From assembly GCA_963736325.1 (NCBI GenBank), contig CAVTOG010000014.1, forward strand, positions 372,001 through 436,000: a stretch of DNA of 64,000 nucleotides, read 5' to 3'. A model generated the notes under the pieces. That model did no database searches. It worked only from the letters and a program-made list of their open reading frames with translations, and had not been told where the DNA came from. This stretch comes from Actinoallomurus sp963736325 (GTDB lineage Bacteria > Actinomycetota > Actinomycetes > Streptosporangiales > Streptosporangiaceae). The translations under genes and the position numbers were made by a program. Below, in pieces: positions 1 through 8,775 of this stretch (position 1 is its first letter; every line of letters starts with the position of its first letter).

Positions 1-1426
1 GCGGAACCGTACAATGCACGTTTCCGGGGCTGCCCATCGAAATGACCGGCTTTCCATCCTTGAGGACGATGGTGTTGCTGAGGACCGACCGCATTCGGCT
101 TCCTCCGGTCAGCCAGTTGGCGAAGATGTGTGTCATGGAGTTGGCCTGGTGGCTCCCCACCATGGGGATGCCGCCGACGACCTCTCCCGCGATGCCTCCG
201 CTCTGCAGTGTGTTCATCATCTGCACCCAGTTCCCGGCCGGGTCGACGACGCTGATCTCACAGCTCCCCGTGGGGTGCTTCGTACGGGATCCCGCGGCCT
301 GCAGTGCGCCTTGGCCATGGACCAACTCCACATGGCGCGTCAGGTCGATCTTCGGCACGCTGAGTCGCAGCTTGTCGGCCAACTTGGCGCGGTAGTCCTC
401 CGACATGAGCAGGCCCGATGGATCGGCGAATATCGCCGGATCGTTGATGAAACCGCTCTCCAGGTGCGCGAGCCGCAGCGCATGGGCCATGTAATAGCCG
501 GCGAGCCCCGATTCGGTGAAATGGCCGATTGATCTGACGTCGAGGTGGCGCAGTATGCCCAAGACGATGGAACAGAAGACCGCCTGCCGCTCCGGCGGTG
601 ACAGCTGGGCGACCTCGTATCCACGGTGGTGCCAGCGCGTGGCGGTGTCCCACCGCGGTGACCACGAAGCCATGTGGTCAGGCGTGATCGGCCAGCCGAG
701 GTCGTTGGCCCGCTGGACGAATCGATCCGCCCACGCCCCGGTGATGAAGTAGTCGGGCCCTTCCGTCGCGGACGCGCTGAGTGTGTCCGCGAGCACCGGA
801 CTCGCCCACACGTCACCCACCTGCGGCAGGTGACCGGTGGGGGCGAAGTGCTTGCGCCCGGATTCGGTGTAGAGGAAAAAGCTACTGCTCTGCCCCTGTA
901 CGTAGTGCTCGAACGAGGTGACGACATGCCCCTGCCGCGCCGCCTCGATCGCGGGGCCGATGAGACAATCCCACTGCTTGGTCCCGAATTGTTCGAGCAT
1001 GGCCTTCATGCCGGGCATGAAACCGGGAAGTACCGACATCGGAGGCGGGTATCCAGGGACTGACGCGTAGTAGCCCTTCCCTTTTGGTACCCGCACATGC
1101 GGGGCGAGATCGGGAACGGTTCGTCCCGTCGAGTTGAGCTCGTGCACCACACCGGTGGATGCCTCGTAAAAGAGGCAGGTGACCGTGCCGGCGTGATTCG
1201 TCATTTCCTGCTGAACGACGGCCTGAAGAACGGATCCGGCGATGGCGGCATCAATCGCGTTGCCGCCGTCGCGCATTACTTGCAGCATGGTGTCCGTTAC
1301 AAGCGGGTGCTGGCTGGCGCACACTGCGTGCGCCCCGGTAACAGGCACCTTCGGTCCGACTCTCGTGCCACGCGACGGATCACTATCGGTTTCACCGTGA
1401 TTCGTGGTTGTGGTGGTCAAGGCCAT
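1..1426 (-). CDS. gamma-glutamyltransferase family protein (3' end off window)
   Basis: Ntn-hydrolase of the gamma-glutamyltransferase family, which cleaves or transfers gamma-glutamyl groups, for example from glutathione. The N-terminal half has the family motif GGNAIDAAIAGS. The small-subunit region reads SVVDPAGNWVQMMNT and later SNTIVLKDGKP and GSPGN, all typical of the family. The gene runs off the left edge, so about 475 codons are visible of a usual 530-600. At the processing site the family has TTHxSVVD; here it is SCEISVVD (codons at positions 265-242), so the nucleophile position carries Ser, not Thr. No secretion signal is obvious. A perfect AGGAGG directly abuts the ATG at 1426 and sits six bases from an in-frame TTG at 1420, which may be the true start. 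The gene is divergent from a peptide-type ABC transporter, so a role in processing imported gamma-glutamyl or peptide substrates is inferred. Confidence 0.85.
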   Translation of the reverse strand, partial: MALTTTTTNHGETDSDPSRGTRVGPKVPVTGAHAVCASQHPLVTDTMLQVMRDGGNAIDAAIAGSVLQAVVQQEMTNHAGTVTCLFYEASTGVVHELNSTGRTVPDLAPHVRVPKGKGYYASVPGYPPPMSVLPGFMPGMKAMLEQFGTKQWDCLIGPAIEAARQGHVVTSFEHYVQGQSSSFFLYTESGRKHFAPTGHLPQVGDVWASPVLADTLSASATEGPDYFITGAWADRFVQRANDLGWPITPDHMASWSPRWDTATRWHHRGYEVAQLSPPERQAVFCSIVLGILRHLDVRSIGHFTESGLAGYYMAHALRLAHLESGFINDPAIFADPSGLLMSEDYRAKLADKLRLSVPKIDLTRHVELVHGQGALQAAGSRTKHPTGSCEISVVDPAGNWVQMMNTLQSGGIAGEVVGGIPMVGSHQANSMTHIFANWLTGGSRMRSVLSNTIVLKDGKPVISMGSPGNVHCTVP

Positions 1427-1871
1427 CCTCCTATTCGTGGGACCGCCGCGCTCCGGCGTGGTCGTTCGTGTTAAAGGAAAATCCATCCCGCGGCACAGAT
1501 GAAGTGGTCACAGGCGGTGCTGAACCTGGGTCCGCAGCTGCCAGCAGGGCAGATTCTGCCCGTCTTACGTGGCGGCGGCATCGAGCATCTGTTCAACGAG
1601 CAAGTCGCACGGCTGTGACATCTGCTGCATGTTTTTGGATCATCCTCGTGTCACGCTTCGACCTGAGGCGTCGTTGGTGCGAACCAAATTCGTGCCTCCC
1701 GCGACGCTTCGGGTTCGCCATTTCTCCGACAGATCACGCGCCGGCTCCGCATGTCACCTGGCGACAGGTCTGCGGATTCGAGAGGTCTGGTCGTTTTTCG
1801 ACGATCCATCCAACATCCCCAAAGTCAAATCTCTGGACTTCAGAGACTGCGGAAGTTTTAGGAGCAACTCA
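1427..1871. other. divergent intergenic region with two inverted repeats
   Basis: No convincing gene was seen in these 445 bases between the gamma-glutamyltransferase and the ABC transporter. They contain a perfect inverted repeat GGGCAGA-T-TCTGCCC at 1547-1561. A second one, CTCTG-N5-CAGAG, lies at 1831-1845, about 27 bases before the lipoprotein start. Either could be an operator or a leader hairpin; no regulator is assigned. Confidence 0.4.
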
Positions 1872-3407
1872 ATGAGGCGATTGATACCAGTTGTGCTCAT
1901 GATGTTCTTGGCGAGCGCCTGTGGACTAAGTAGTGGCTCGTCCACGGACAAGAAGACCGGCGATTTCGCCCTCACCTGGGGCAAGGAGACCGACCCACAA
2001 GGGACCAACCCGCTGAAGATAAGCGACATCCACGCCTGGGAGATCTACAGCCTCGTCTACGAGACGCTGACCGCCCCCAACAAGAACCTGACTCCCGGTC
2101 CCGGGGTCGCGGCGTCGTGGAAGCAGTCCTCCGATACCGAATGGCGCTTCACCGTGCGCGACGGGGCCAAGTTCTCCAACGGGCGGGCCGTGACGGCCGA
2201 GGACGTCGTGGAGACGTGGAACGCGTACAAGAAGGCCGCCACATTGGTCGTGCTGTGGCCGGGCCTTGACACGATGACCGCCGTCGACTCGCGCACCGTC
2301 GACGTCAAGCTCAAGGCACCGCTGCCCGACCTGCCGAAGCGCTTTGAGCTCTTCTGGGTGCTGCCGGGCAAGCAGATCGCCGCGGGGACGTTCAACCCGG
2401 ACAAGGACCTGATGGGGACGGGACCGTACGTCGCCGGCGCGCATGTCAGAGGTGTTTCGTGGGCCTTCACCGCCAACCCGAACTACTGGCGGAAGGGGCT
2501 GCCGCGCGCTAAGCGGCTCCAGGTCAAGTTCATCGCGGACGACGCCTCGCGGCTCGCCGCGGTGCGTACCGGTGAGGTCGACTTCGCGGTCACGTCGAAC
2601 CCGGACGTGCAGAAGATGCTGGCCGGTGACCGGCAGCTCAAGGTGCATCTGGAGAACACCACGGACTTCTACTTCCTGCGACTCAACCCGAACAGGCCGG
2701 TGTTCCGCGACAAACGGGTCCGGGAGGCCATCGCCCTGGCCATCGACCGCAAGCAGCTCCGTGACACCGCCCTGGGCGGGATCGGTGAGCTGTCGGCGGT
2801 CACCGGACGCGGACTGCCGGACTCCTGCGACCCCAACGGAGTCCTCGGGGCCACGGGCCGGGACCTCAGCAGGGCCAAGGCGCTGCTCACTGCGGCCGGG
2901 GCCGGCAACCTGCGCTTCCGTCTCAACATCGTGCCGGCTTGGGGCGCGTCGCGTGCGCCGCAGATGGCCCAGGTGATCCAGCAGAACCTCAGCGAGATCG
3001 GCGTCCACGCGGACATCTCCGTGCAGGACCCCGGCGCGGAGGTTCAGCAATATCAGAAGGCCGCGCTGGATGCGGAGTTGTCCTGGTATGCCGGTGGCGG
3101 CACGGAATCGACGGCTCTCACCTACCTGGATCCCAAGAACGGATCCGTCACCCGGAAGATCGCGTCGACCGATCCGGACTACCTCGCGAAGGTCCGCGCC
3201 GCGCTGTCCGCACCGGATGGCCCCGGACGCAAGGAAGCCTTCGCCACGGCGTGCAATAGCCTCAACGAGGATGCCGCGTTCATTCCGCTGCTGACGAAGC
3301 CGACGCTGATCGTTTACCGGGCCGACCGTATTTCCCCGGCCTTCTACCCGATCGAACCGACGCAGACGACGTTCCGCTCGCTCGCGGAGTTCTCACCGGC
3401 CTCATGA
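1872..3407 (+). CDS. ABC transporter substrate-binding lipoprotein (SBP family 5)
   Basis: Extracytoplasmic solute-binding protein of the DppA/OppA type, 511 aa, which delivers peptides or related compounds to the permeases encoded just downstream. A lipoprotein signal is visible: basic start MRR, hydrophobic stretch, lipobox LASAC. Family features follow, such as GPGVAASWKQSSDTEWRFTVRDGAKFSNG (shown here only as its core DGAKFSNG), LMGTGPY and RDKRVREAIALAIDR. The ATG at 1872 was chosen over the longer frame from 1569 because it alone gives a signal peptide and has AGGAG about 8 bases upstream. The stop overlaps the next start (ATGA), so it is the first gene of a five-gene transporter operon. 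The substrate cannot be read from sequence; the neighbouring gamma-glutamyltransferase suggests peptides or gamma-glutamyl compounds. Confidence 0.92.
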   Translation: MRRLIPVVLMMFLASACGLSSGSSTDKKTGDFALTWGKETDPQGTNPLKISDIHAWEIYSLVYETLTAPNKNLTPGPGVAASWKQSSDTEWRFTVRDGAKFSNGRAVTAEDVVETWNAYKKAATLVVLWPGLDTMTAVDSRTVDVKLKAPLPDLPKRFELFWVLPGKQIAAGTFNPDKDLMGTGPYVAGAHVRGVSWAFTANPNYWRKGLPRAKRLQVKFIADDASRLAAVRTGEVDFAVTSNPDVQKMLAGDRQLKVHLENTTDFYFLRLNPNRPVFRDKRVREAIALAIDRKQLRDTALGGIGELSAVTGRGLPDSCDPNGVLGATGRDLSRAKALLTAAGAGNLRFRLNIVPAWGASRAPQMAQVIQQNLSEIGVHADISVQDPGAEVQQYQKAALDAELSWYAGGGTESTALTYLDPKNGSVTRKIASTDPDYLAKVRAALSAPDGPGRKEAFATACNSLNEDAAFIPLLTKPTLIVYRADRISPAFYPIEPTQTTFRSLAEFSPAS

Positions 3408-4375
3408 GATCCGTGATCCTCTACGCGAGCCGGGTGGCCGCGCGTGCCACGGCCACTCTGCTCGCCGTCTCCGTCCTGGTGTTCCTGACGCTGCACTTCG
3501 TACCGGGCGGCTTCGAGAAGCTCTATCTCGGCGCTTCCGCCAACGAGGCGGCCTATGCCGCGCTGCGCAAGGCGTACGGCCTTGACCGTCCGCTCGTCGA
3601 GCAGTACCTGAGCTGGATCCGCAGCGTTCTGTTCGGTGATTTCGGCACCTCGCTGGTGAGCTCGCGGCCGATCGCCGAGCAGCTGGCGGTACGGCTGCCG
3701 GCGACGGTGCAGCTGGCGTTGCTGTCGTCGCTGCTGTCCGTCCCCTCCGGCGTGGCGCTGGGGATCCTTGCCGGCTTGGCCAACATGCGCGGCCGGGCCA
3801 GCGGCATCGGCCGGCTGGCTGGGGCGCTGTCGGCCAGCATCCCTGATTTCGTGCTCGCCACGGTGTTCGTGTTCGGCGCATCCCAGATCGGCTGGCGGAT
3901 CGTCGGGGCGCCGTACGTGCCGTTCGTCGAGGACCCGGTGGGTAGCACCGTACGGATGCTGCTTCCCGCGGCGTCGCTGGGCTTTTTCGCCGCCGGTGTG
4001 GTGGCGCGTACGACCCGGGACGCGGTGCTGGCGGTACGGGCCGAGCCGTTCATGACGGTGGCGATAGCCCGCGGGGAGTCGACCTGGCAGATCGTTCATC
4101 GCCATGTCCTGCGCAACGTCGCCAACCCGGTCGTGACCATCAGCGCGGTCAACGTGGGTTACCTGCTGGGCGGTGCCGTGATCGCCGAGCGCATCTTCGC
4201 CATTCCCGGTGTCGGGGACTACGCCATCGGCGCCGTGAGCACCCGTGACTACCCGGTGGTGATGGCCACCGTGATGCTCGGCGCGATGGCCTTCGTCGGT
4301 GCCAACACCCTCGCCGACCTCTCCGCCGGGGTCATCGACCCGCGAATCGGCGCCTGCCAACGGCCAACGAGATGA
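3404..4375 (+). CDS. ABC transporter permease, DppB/OppB type
   Basis: Inner-membrane subunit of a peptide-type ABC importer, 323 aa, the usual length. It starts with a transmembrane segment (TLLAVSVLVFLTLHFVPGG). The N-terminal region YGLDRPLVEQYLSWIRSVLFGDFGTS is characteristic of DppB proteins (core: LFGDFGTS). The EAA loop, which docks to the ATPases, reads around EPFMTVAIARGESTWQIVHR (core: ARGES). The region AERIFAIPGVG near the C-terminus is also family-typical. The ATG overlaps the lipoprotein stop by four bases, indicating translational coupling. It pairs with the second permease downstream. Confidence 0.93.
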   Translation: MRSVILYASRVAARATATLLAVSVLVFLTLHFVPGGFEKLYLGASANEAAYAALRKAYGLDRPLVEQYLSWIRSVLFGDFGTSLVSSRPIAEQLAVRLPATVQLALLSSLLSVPSGVALGILAGLANMRGRASGIGRLAGALSASIPDFVLATVFVFGASQIGWRIVGAPYVPFVEDPVGSTVRMLLPAASLGFFAAGVVARTTRDAVLAVRAEPFMTVAIARGESTWQIVHRHVLRNVANPVVTISAVNVGYLLGGAVIAERIFAIPGVGDYAIGAVSTRDYPVVMATVMLGAMAFVGANTLADLSAGVIDPRIGACQRPTR

Positions 4376-4385
4376 GGGGCCGACC

Positions 4386-5306
4386 GTGACACAGAACGAC
4401 AAGCCCGATCCCCAAGACGCCGGCATCGCATCCGGCCTGGTGACCGACCAGGGCCTTCCGAAGCGCCGGACCGGACGCCGCCGGCATCGCCGGCTCGACC
4501 GCATGACGGTCTCCGCGGGTGTCCTTGTCGCCATTCTGGTGGCGATGAGCGTCGCCGGACGGATGTCGCTGTTCGGCGAACCGCGCCGGTTCGTGAGTGC
4601 CGGGCGGCTCGCGTCCCCGTCGTGGCGCCATCCGTTCGGTACCGACGAGCTGTCGAGGTCAATGCTGCCCAGGGTGGCGGAGGCGATCGGCAACACACTG
4701 GTGCTCGCTCTCGTCGCCGTCACGTTGTCGACGCTGGTCGCGATCGCGTTCGCGGTGCCGGCCGGGTACCTCAAGGGCCCGATCGACCGGTTCGTGGTCG
4801 CGGCCGCGGACACGTTGTTCTCCTTCCCGGCACTGCTATTCGCGATCTTGATCGCGGCCTTCCTCGGACCGGGCCGGCCGGCGGCGGTGGCGGCGATCAT
4901 CTTGGTGACCTCGCCGCGGATGGTACGAGCGTTCCGGCAGGCGGTGATGGCCGTGGCCGATCGGGATTTCGTGGTGAGCGCCGAGATCAGTGGGCTGCCA
5001 GCGTGGCGGATCATGGCGGCGCACATCGTGCCGAACATCGGCGGGCCGATCATGGTGCAGACCACGTTCGGGTTGTCGGTGGCGATGCTGGTCGAGAGCG
5101 GGCTGAGTTTTCTGGGGCTGGGCGTCCAGCCGCCGACCGCATCGCTCGGGTCGCTGGTCGCCGCCGGGCTGAACGAGCTGGCATTGGCGCCGTGGCTGGT
5201 GTTCATCCCCGCCGCTGTGCTCGTCGGGTCGATCGCTGCGGTCAACCTCATCGGCGACGGCCTTCGAGATCTGCTCGAACCGCGGGAAGTGAGGGCGCTG
5301 CGATGA
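4386..5306 (+). CDS. ABC transporter permease, DppC/OppC type
   Basis: Second membrane subunit of the peptide-type importer, 306 aa. The start is taken as GTG at 4386, 10 bases after the previous stop and preceded by GAGGGG; the longer frame from 4299 would overlap the first permease heavily. It begins with a hydrophilic tail, then a transmembrane segment (SAGVLVAILVAMSVAG). HPFGTDELSRSMLPR is the DppC hallmark region before the permease core. GLPAWRIMAAHIVPN is the EAA loop and VESGLSFLGLGVQPPTASLG is a signature of the family (core: LSFLGLGVQPP). The stop overlaps the next ATG. Confidence 0.92.
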   Translation: MTQNDKPDPQDAGIASGLVTDQGLPKRRTGRRRHRRLDRMTVSAGVLVAILVAMSVAGRMSLFGEPRRFVSAGRLASPSWRHPFGTDELSRSMLPRVAEAIGNTLVLALVAVTLSTLVAIAFAVPAGYLKGPIDRFVVAAADTLFSFPALLFAILIAAFLGPGRPAAVAAIILVTSPRMVRAFRQAVMAVADRDFVVSAEISGLPAWRIMAAHIVPNIGGPIMVQTTFGLSVAMLVESGLSFLGLGVQPPTASLGSLVAAGLNELALAPWLVFIPAAVLVGSIAAVNLIGDGLRDLLEPREVRALR

Positions 5307-6307
5307 ACGTGCTCGACGTGCGTGATCTGGTCGTCCAGTACGCCACCCACCACACCACCGTTCAGGCGCTCGACGGAGCGTCCTTGACCGTTGCGGCCGG
5401 CGAGATCGTCGCAGTGGTGGGGGAGTCGGGTTCTGGCAAGAGCACCCTCGGTACCGCCACCTTGGGGCTGTTGCCGCCCACCGCCACGCGCGAAAGCGGC
5501 GACCTCATCGTCGACGGGCGGAGCATCTTCGATCTGCGGCCGGCGGAACTGCGCCGGCTGCGTCGCAGTCGGCTGGGGTTGATCCTGCAGGACGCTGCCG
5601 GGGCGCTGGATCCGACCCGCCGGATCGACCGGCAGCTCGCCGACAACCTCCCCCGTCATGACGGCTCGGGCGGTGATCGGAGCGGCCGGGCACGGACTCT
5701 GGACGCTCTTGAGCGGGTGCGGTTGCCGGATGTGGAGCGGGTGGCCCGGAGTTATCCGCACCAGTTGTCCGGCGGTATGGCCCAGCGGGCGGCGATCGCG
5801 ATCGCGCTGGCGCGTTCCCCGGGGATCATCGTGGCCGACGAACCCACCGCGGCTCTGGACACCGAGATCAAACACGAGATTCTGCAGCTACTGGTGCAGG
5901 TTTGCCGGGACGCGGGCACTGCGTTGCTGCTGCTCACCCACGACATCCTCGCCGTCTCCCAGCACTGCACCCGCATCGCGGTGATGTACGGAGGCCGGGT
6001 GGTCGAGACCGGCGAGCCGGTCGCGTTGCTCAAGCATCCGCGGCACCCCTACACCCGTGGGCTTCTCCAGGCGATGCCCGGCTACGAGGAGGCCGACGAG
6101 GACCTGCGTTCGATCGCGGGTTCGCCGTCGGTGCTGACACAACCGGCGCAGGCGTGCGCGTTCGCGCCCAGGTGTGAGTTCGCCACCGTCCGCTGCCAAA
6201 CCGAACGCCCCCAACCGGCGGCCGACTTCGGCGGTGTCCTGTGCCACCGGGTCGCCGAGATCGATGACATCCCGTTCCGGCCCGTCGGCACGGAGGCCAC
6301 CCGATGA
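5303..6307 (+). CDS. ABC transporter ATP-binding protein, DppD/OppD type
   Basis: Cytoplasmic ATPase of the importer, 334 aa. Walker A is GESGSGKST, the Q-loop is LILQD, the ABC signature is LSGGMAQRAAIA, Walker B is GIIVADEPTAALD, and the switch His is in LLTHD. The C-terminal oligopeptide/dipeptide domain carries a cysteine cluster (CAFAPRCEF, VRCQTERP, LCHRV), as in DppD proteins that bind an Fe-S cluster. The ATG at 5303 overlaps the permease stop; the long in-frame extension from 4622 is a shadow across the permease gene. Confidence 0.93.
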   Translation: MNVLDVRDLVVQYATHHTTVQALDGASLTVAAGEIVAVVGESGSGKSTLGTATLGLLPPTATRESGDLIVDGRSIFDLRPAELRRLRRSRLGLILQDAAGALDPTRRIDRQLADNLPRHDGSGGDRSGRARTLDALERVRLPDVERVARSYPHQLSGGMAQRAAIAIALARSPGIIVADEPTAALDTEIKHEILQLLVQVCRDAGTALLLLTHDILAVSQHCTRIAVMYGGRVVETGEPVALLKHPRHPYTRGLLQAMPGYEEADEDLRSIAGSPSVLTQPAQACAFAPRCEFATVRCQTERPQPAADFGGVLCHRVAEIDDIPFRPVGTEATR

Positions 6308-7104
6308 CCACGACCACTTCGATCATTGAGCTACGCGATGTCCACTTCGGCTACCGGTCCGGTCCTCCATGGGCCCGGACCCACAAACACGCCGTCAAGT
6401 CGGTCGGCCTCACCGTGGCACCCCACGAAACCCTCGGCCTGGTCGGGCAATCCGGATCCGGCAAGACCAGCGTGGGCCGCCTCATGCTCGGCCTGGCCCG
6501 TCCCACCAGCGGAACCGTTCTGTTCGAGGGTCGCCCCATCAGCGAAGAACGCCGCCGCCACCGCGGCCGTCTCCAAGCCGTACTCCAGAACCCCGCATGG
6601 TCCCTCGACCCGCGCATGCGGTGCGGCACCTCCATCGCCGAGCCACTCACCGTCAGCGCCGGGTCGACGCGGGCGAAACGGCGACCCCGGGTCGAAGCCA
6701 TCCTCGAACAAGTGGGTCTCGACCCAAGAGTCGCCGACCGTTACCCCCACGAGCTGTCCGGGGGACAACAACAACGCGTCGCCATCGCGCGCGCCCTCAT
6801 CTCTCATCCCACCCTGGTCGTCTTCGACGAGGCGGTCAGCGCTCTCGACGTCTCGATCCAGGCCCAGATCCTCAATCTCATCAAACGCCTGCAAGCAGAC
6901 GTCGGGTTCGCCGCGCTCTTCATCTCCCATGACATCGCCGCCACCCGCTACGTGTCCCATCGCGTCGCAGTCATGCACAGGGCCGAAATCGTGGAAGTCG
7001 CGCGTGCCGCCGACCTGTACCACAGCGCGTCCCACCCCTATACCCGGTCACTATTCAAACTGAAATCCGGAGGAGCCGGACAAACTGCGGAGGCCATCGG
7101 TTGA
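6304..7104 (+). CDS. ABC transporter ATP-binding protein, DppF/OppF type
   Basis: Second ATPase of the importer, 266 aa. Walker A is GQSGSGKTS, the Q-loop region is LQAVLQNPAWSLDPRM, the signature is LSGGQQQRVAIARAL, Walker B is LVVFDEAVSALD, and the switch region is ALFISHD. It is shorter than many DppF proteins because the C-terminal domain is minimal. It starts by ATGA overlap with the first ATPase. With the preceding four genes it completes an importer. Confidence 0.92.
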   Translation: MTTTTSIIELRDVHFGYRSGPPWARTHKHAVKSVGLTVAPHETLGLVGQSGSGKTSVGRLMLGLARPTSGTVLFEGRPISEERRRHRGRLQAVLQNPAWSLDPRMRCGTSIAEPLTVSAGSTRAKRRPRVEAILEQVGLDPRVADRYPHELSGGQQQRVAIARALISHPTLVVFDEAVSALDVSIQAQILNLIKRLQADVGFAALFISHDIAATRYVSHRVAVMHRAEIVEVARAADLYHSASHPYTRSLFKLKSGGAGQTAEAIG

Positions 7105-7146
7105 GCGGTGACCTCGGGCGATCGACAGACCTTGGAGGGTGAATCA

Positions 7147-8775
7147 ATGAAACAGAAAAATCACGTATCCGAATACGATGTGATCATCGTGGGTGGTGGT
7201 TCCGCGGGGGCCGTACTCGCTGCGCGGCTGTCGGCGGATTCCACGCGCCGTATTCTGTTGCTCGAAGCGGGACCGGATTATCCGTCGCCGGCAACGCCAG
7301 GCGCCATTGCCTCGTGTGACGGCAGCGCACTTTGGAGCCAGGGATTTCCTCCGCAGGACGAGGCGCTCACGCGATTCTTCTTCCCGGACCTGCTGGCACG
7401 ACGCGCGCCTGGGCAACCACTGACCAGGATGCTCCGCGGCCGGGGAGTGGGCGGTAGCTCGGCCGTCAACGGTCTGGCCGCGGTCCGTCCGACCGTGGAG
7501 GACCTGGACGGCTGGTCGAGCGCCGGTGCACGGGGATGGTCCTTCGAGGAGATGCTGCCACTGCTGAAGCGCCTCGAGTCGGACCGTGAGTTCGGCAGTG
7601 CCGACTATCACGGAAGTAACGGTCCGATACCGGTCGTTCGCCCGGACCCAGAGGATTTCCTGCCGATCGATGAGGCATTCAAACAAGCAGCACTCGACCT
7701 TGGACATCCGTGGTCGCCTGACCACAATGCGCCGAATGCGTACGGCTTGTCACCTCATGCCTACAACGCGCGCGAGGGCAGGCGCGTATCGAGCAACGAC
7801 GCTTACCTGGAGGCCGTGAGGTCCCGCGAAAATCTGACCATTCTGGGCGATACGCGTGTTGATCAGGTCCTCATCAGAAATGGACGCGCCGTAGGAGTTC
7901 GCGCCGTCACCCGCGAGGCCGTCACCGAATTTCGGTCGACGGAGGTCTTGCTCGCGGCCGGCGCCGTGCATTCACCGACCATCCTCATGCGTTCAGGCAT
8001 CGGGCCGGCGGCCGAACTGCGGGCCCTGGGCATCAATGTGATCAATGACCTGCCGGTGGGCCGTTACTTGCAGGACCATCCGCAAATGCAGATCAGGCTG
8101 CGCCTCACCCCTGGGGCACAGCCGCAACTACCCGGAAAGCGACCCGTCCGATACTGCCTTCGCTACAGCCTCGGCGCCAGGCCGGATTCCGCCGACGCCA
8201 TGGTGATCCTGCACACCACAGTGGCCGCGCCCGATACCGCCGTCGTTTCCGGATGGCTCAACCTGGTCACGTCCACCGGCCGCATCACGCTCGCGTCCCC
8301 TGACCCATTCCAGGAGCCCATCGTCGAGTCCAACCTGCTCTCCGACCCAGGGGATCTACGGCGGATGCTGCGCCTGGTCGAAGACATGAAGCTGCTGGTC
8401 AGGGAGCGGGCGTTGGACCAGTACATCACCCATGCCGAGCTGGCGGCGTTCAATCCAGCCCTCGTTGTGGAATCAGAGTTCGGCCTGACGGAAGGGCTGA
8501 ACATCTTCGACCGACCAGCAACGAAATCAGAGGTGCAACAGTTCGTTCTGGCGAATGTCAACGACTCCGCGCATATCAGCGGGACGTGCCGGATGGGGGC
8601 CGCCGACGGTCCGGGCGTAGTGGTGGACAGTCACGGCCGCGTACTCGGCGTGGAGAATCTCCGGGTCGCGGACGCCAGTGTCTTCCCCCGGGTGCCCAGT
8701 GCCAACACCCATCTCAGCGCCGTACTCGTCGGCGAAAAGATCGCGGATGTCATGCGAACGGAGGCCATCAGGTGA
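7147..8775 (+). CDS. GMC-family FAD-dependent oxidoreductase
   Basis: Glucose-methanol-choline oxidoreductase, about 542 aa, which oxidises an alcohol with FAD. The N-terminal dinucleotide fold is VIIVGGGSAGAVLAARLS. The GMC motif GRGVGGSSAVNG is present, as is the C-terminal catalytic region SAHISGTCRMG with a second residue in NTHLSAV. The start is ATG 7147, preceded by TTGGAGGG at a normal distance; an in-frame GTG at 7108 lacks a good site. It lies 42 bases after the transporter operon and its stop overlaps the aldehyde dehydrogenase start. The pair would convert an alcohol to an aldehyde to an acid, perhaps after uptake by the transporter (inference). The substrate is unknown. Confidence 0.9.
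   Translation: MKQKNHVSEYDVIIVGGGSAGAVLAARLSADSTRRILLLEAGPDYPSPATPGAIASCDGSALWSQGFPPQDEALTRFFFPDLLARRAPGQPLTRMLRGRGVGGSSAVNGLAAVRPTVEDLDGWSSAGARGWSFEEMLPLLKRLESDREFGSADYHGSNGPIPVVRPDPEDFLPIDEAFKQAALDLGHPWSPDHNAPNAYGLSPHAYNAREGRRVSSNDAYLEAVRSRENLTILGDTRVDQVLIRNGRAVGVRAVTREAVTEFRSTEVLLAAGAVHSPTILMRSGIGPAAELRALGINVINDLPVGRYLQDHPQMQIRLRLTPGAQPQLPGKRPVRYCLRYSLGARPDSADAMVILHTTVAAPDTAVVSGWLNLVTSTGRITLASPDPFQEPIVESNLLSDPGDLRRMLRLVEDMKLLVRERALDQYITHAELAAFNPALVVESEFGLTEGLNIFDRPATKSEVQQFVLANVNDSAHISGTCRMGAADGPGVVVDSHGRVLGVENLRVADASVFPRVPSANTHLSAVLVGEKIADVMRTEAIR

Noticed and set aside
1926..3050. 374-codon minus-strand frame across the first lipoprotein
   Set aside because: Antisense shadow with repetitive Val/Gly/Arg composition.
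4622..5302. N-terminal extension of the first ATPase
   Set aside because: Arg/Gly-rich shadow of the permease gene; the ATGA start at 5303 begins exactly at the ABC domain.
3344..5875. 843-codon open frame on the minus strand
   Set aside because: It is antisense to two permeases and an ATPase with clear families, has a low-complexity Arg/Ser/Thr composition and no domain.
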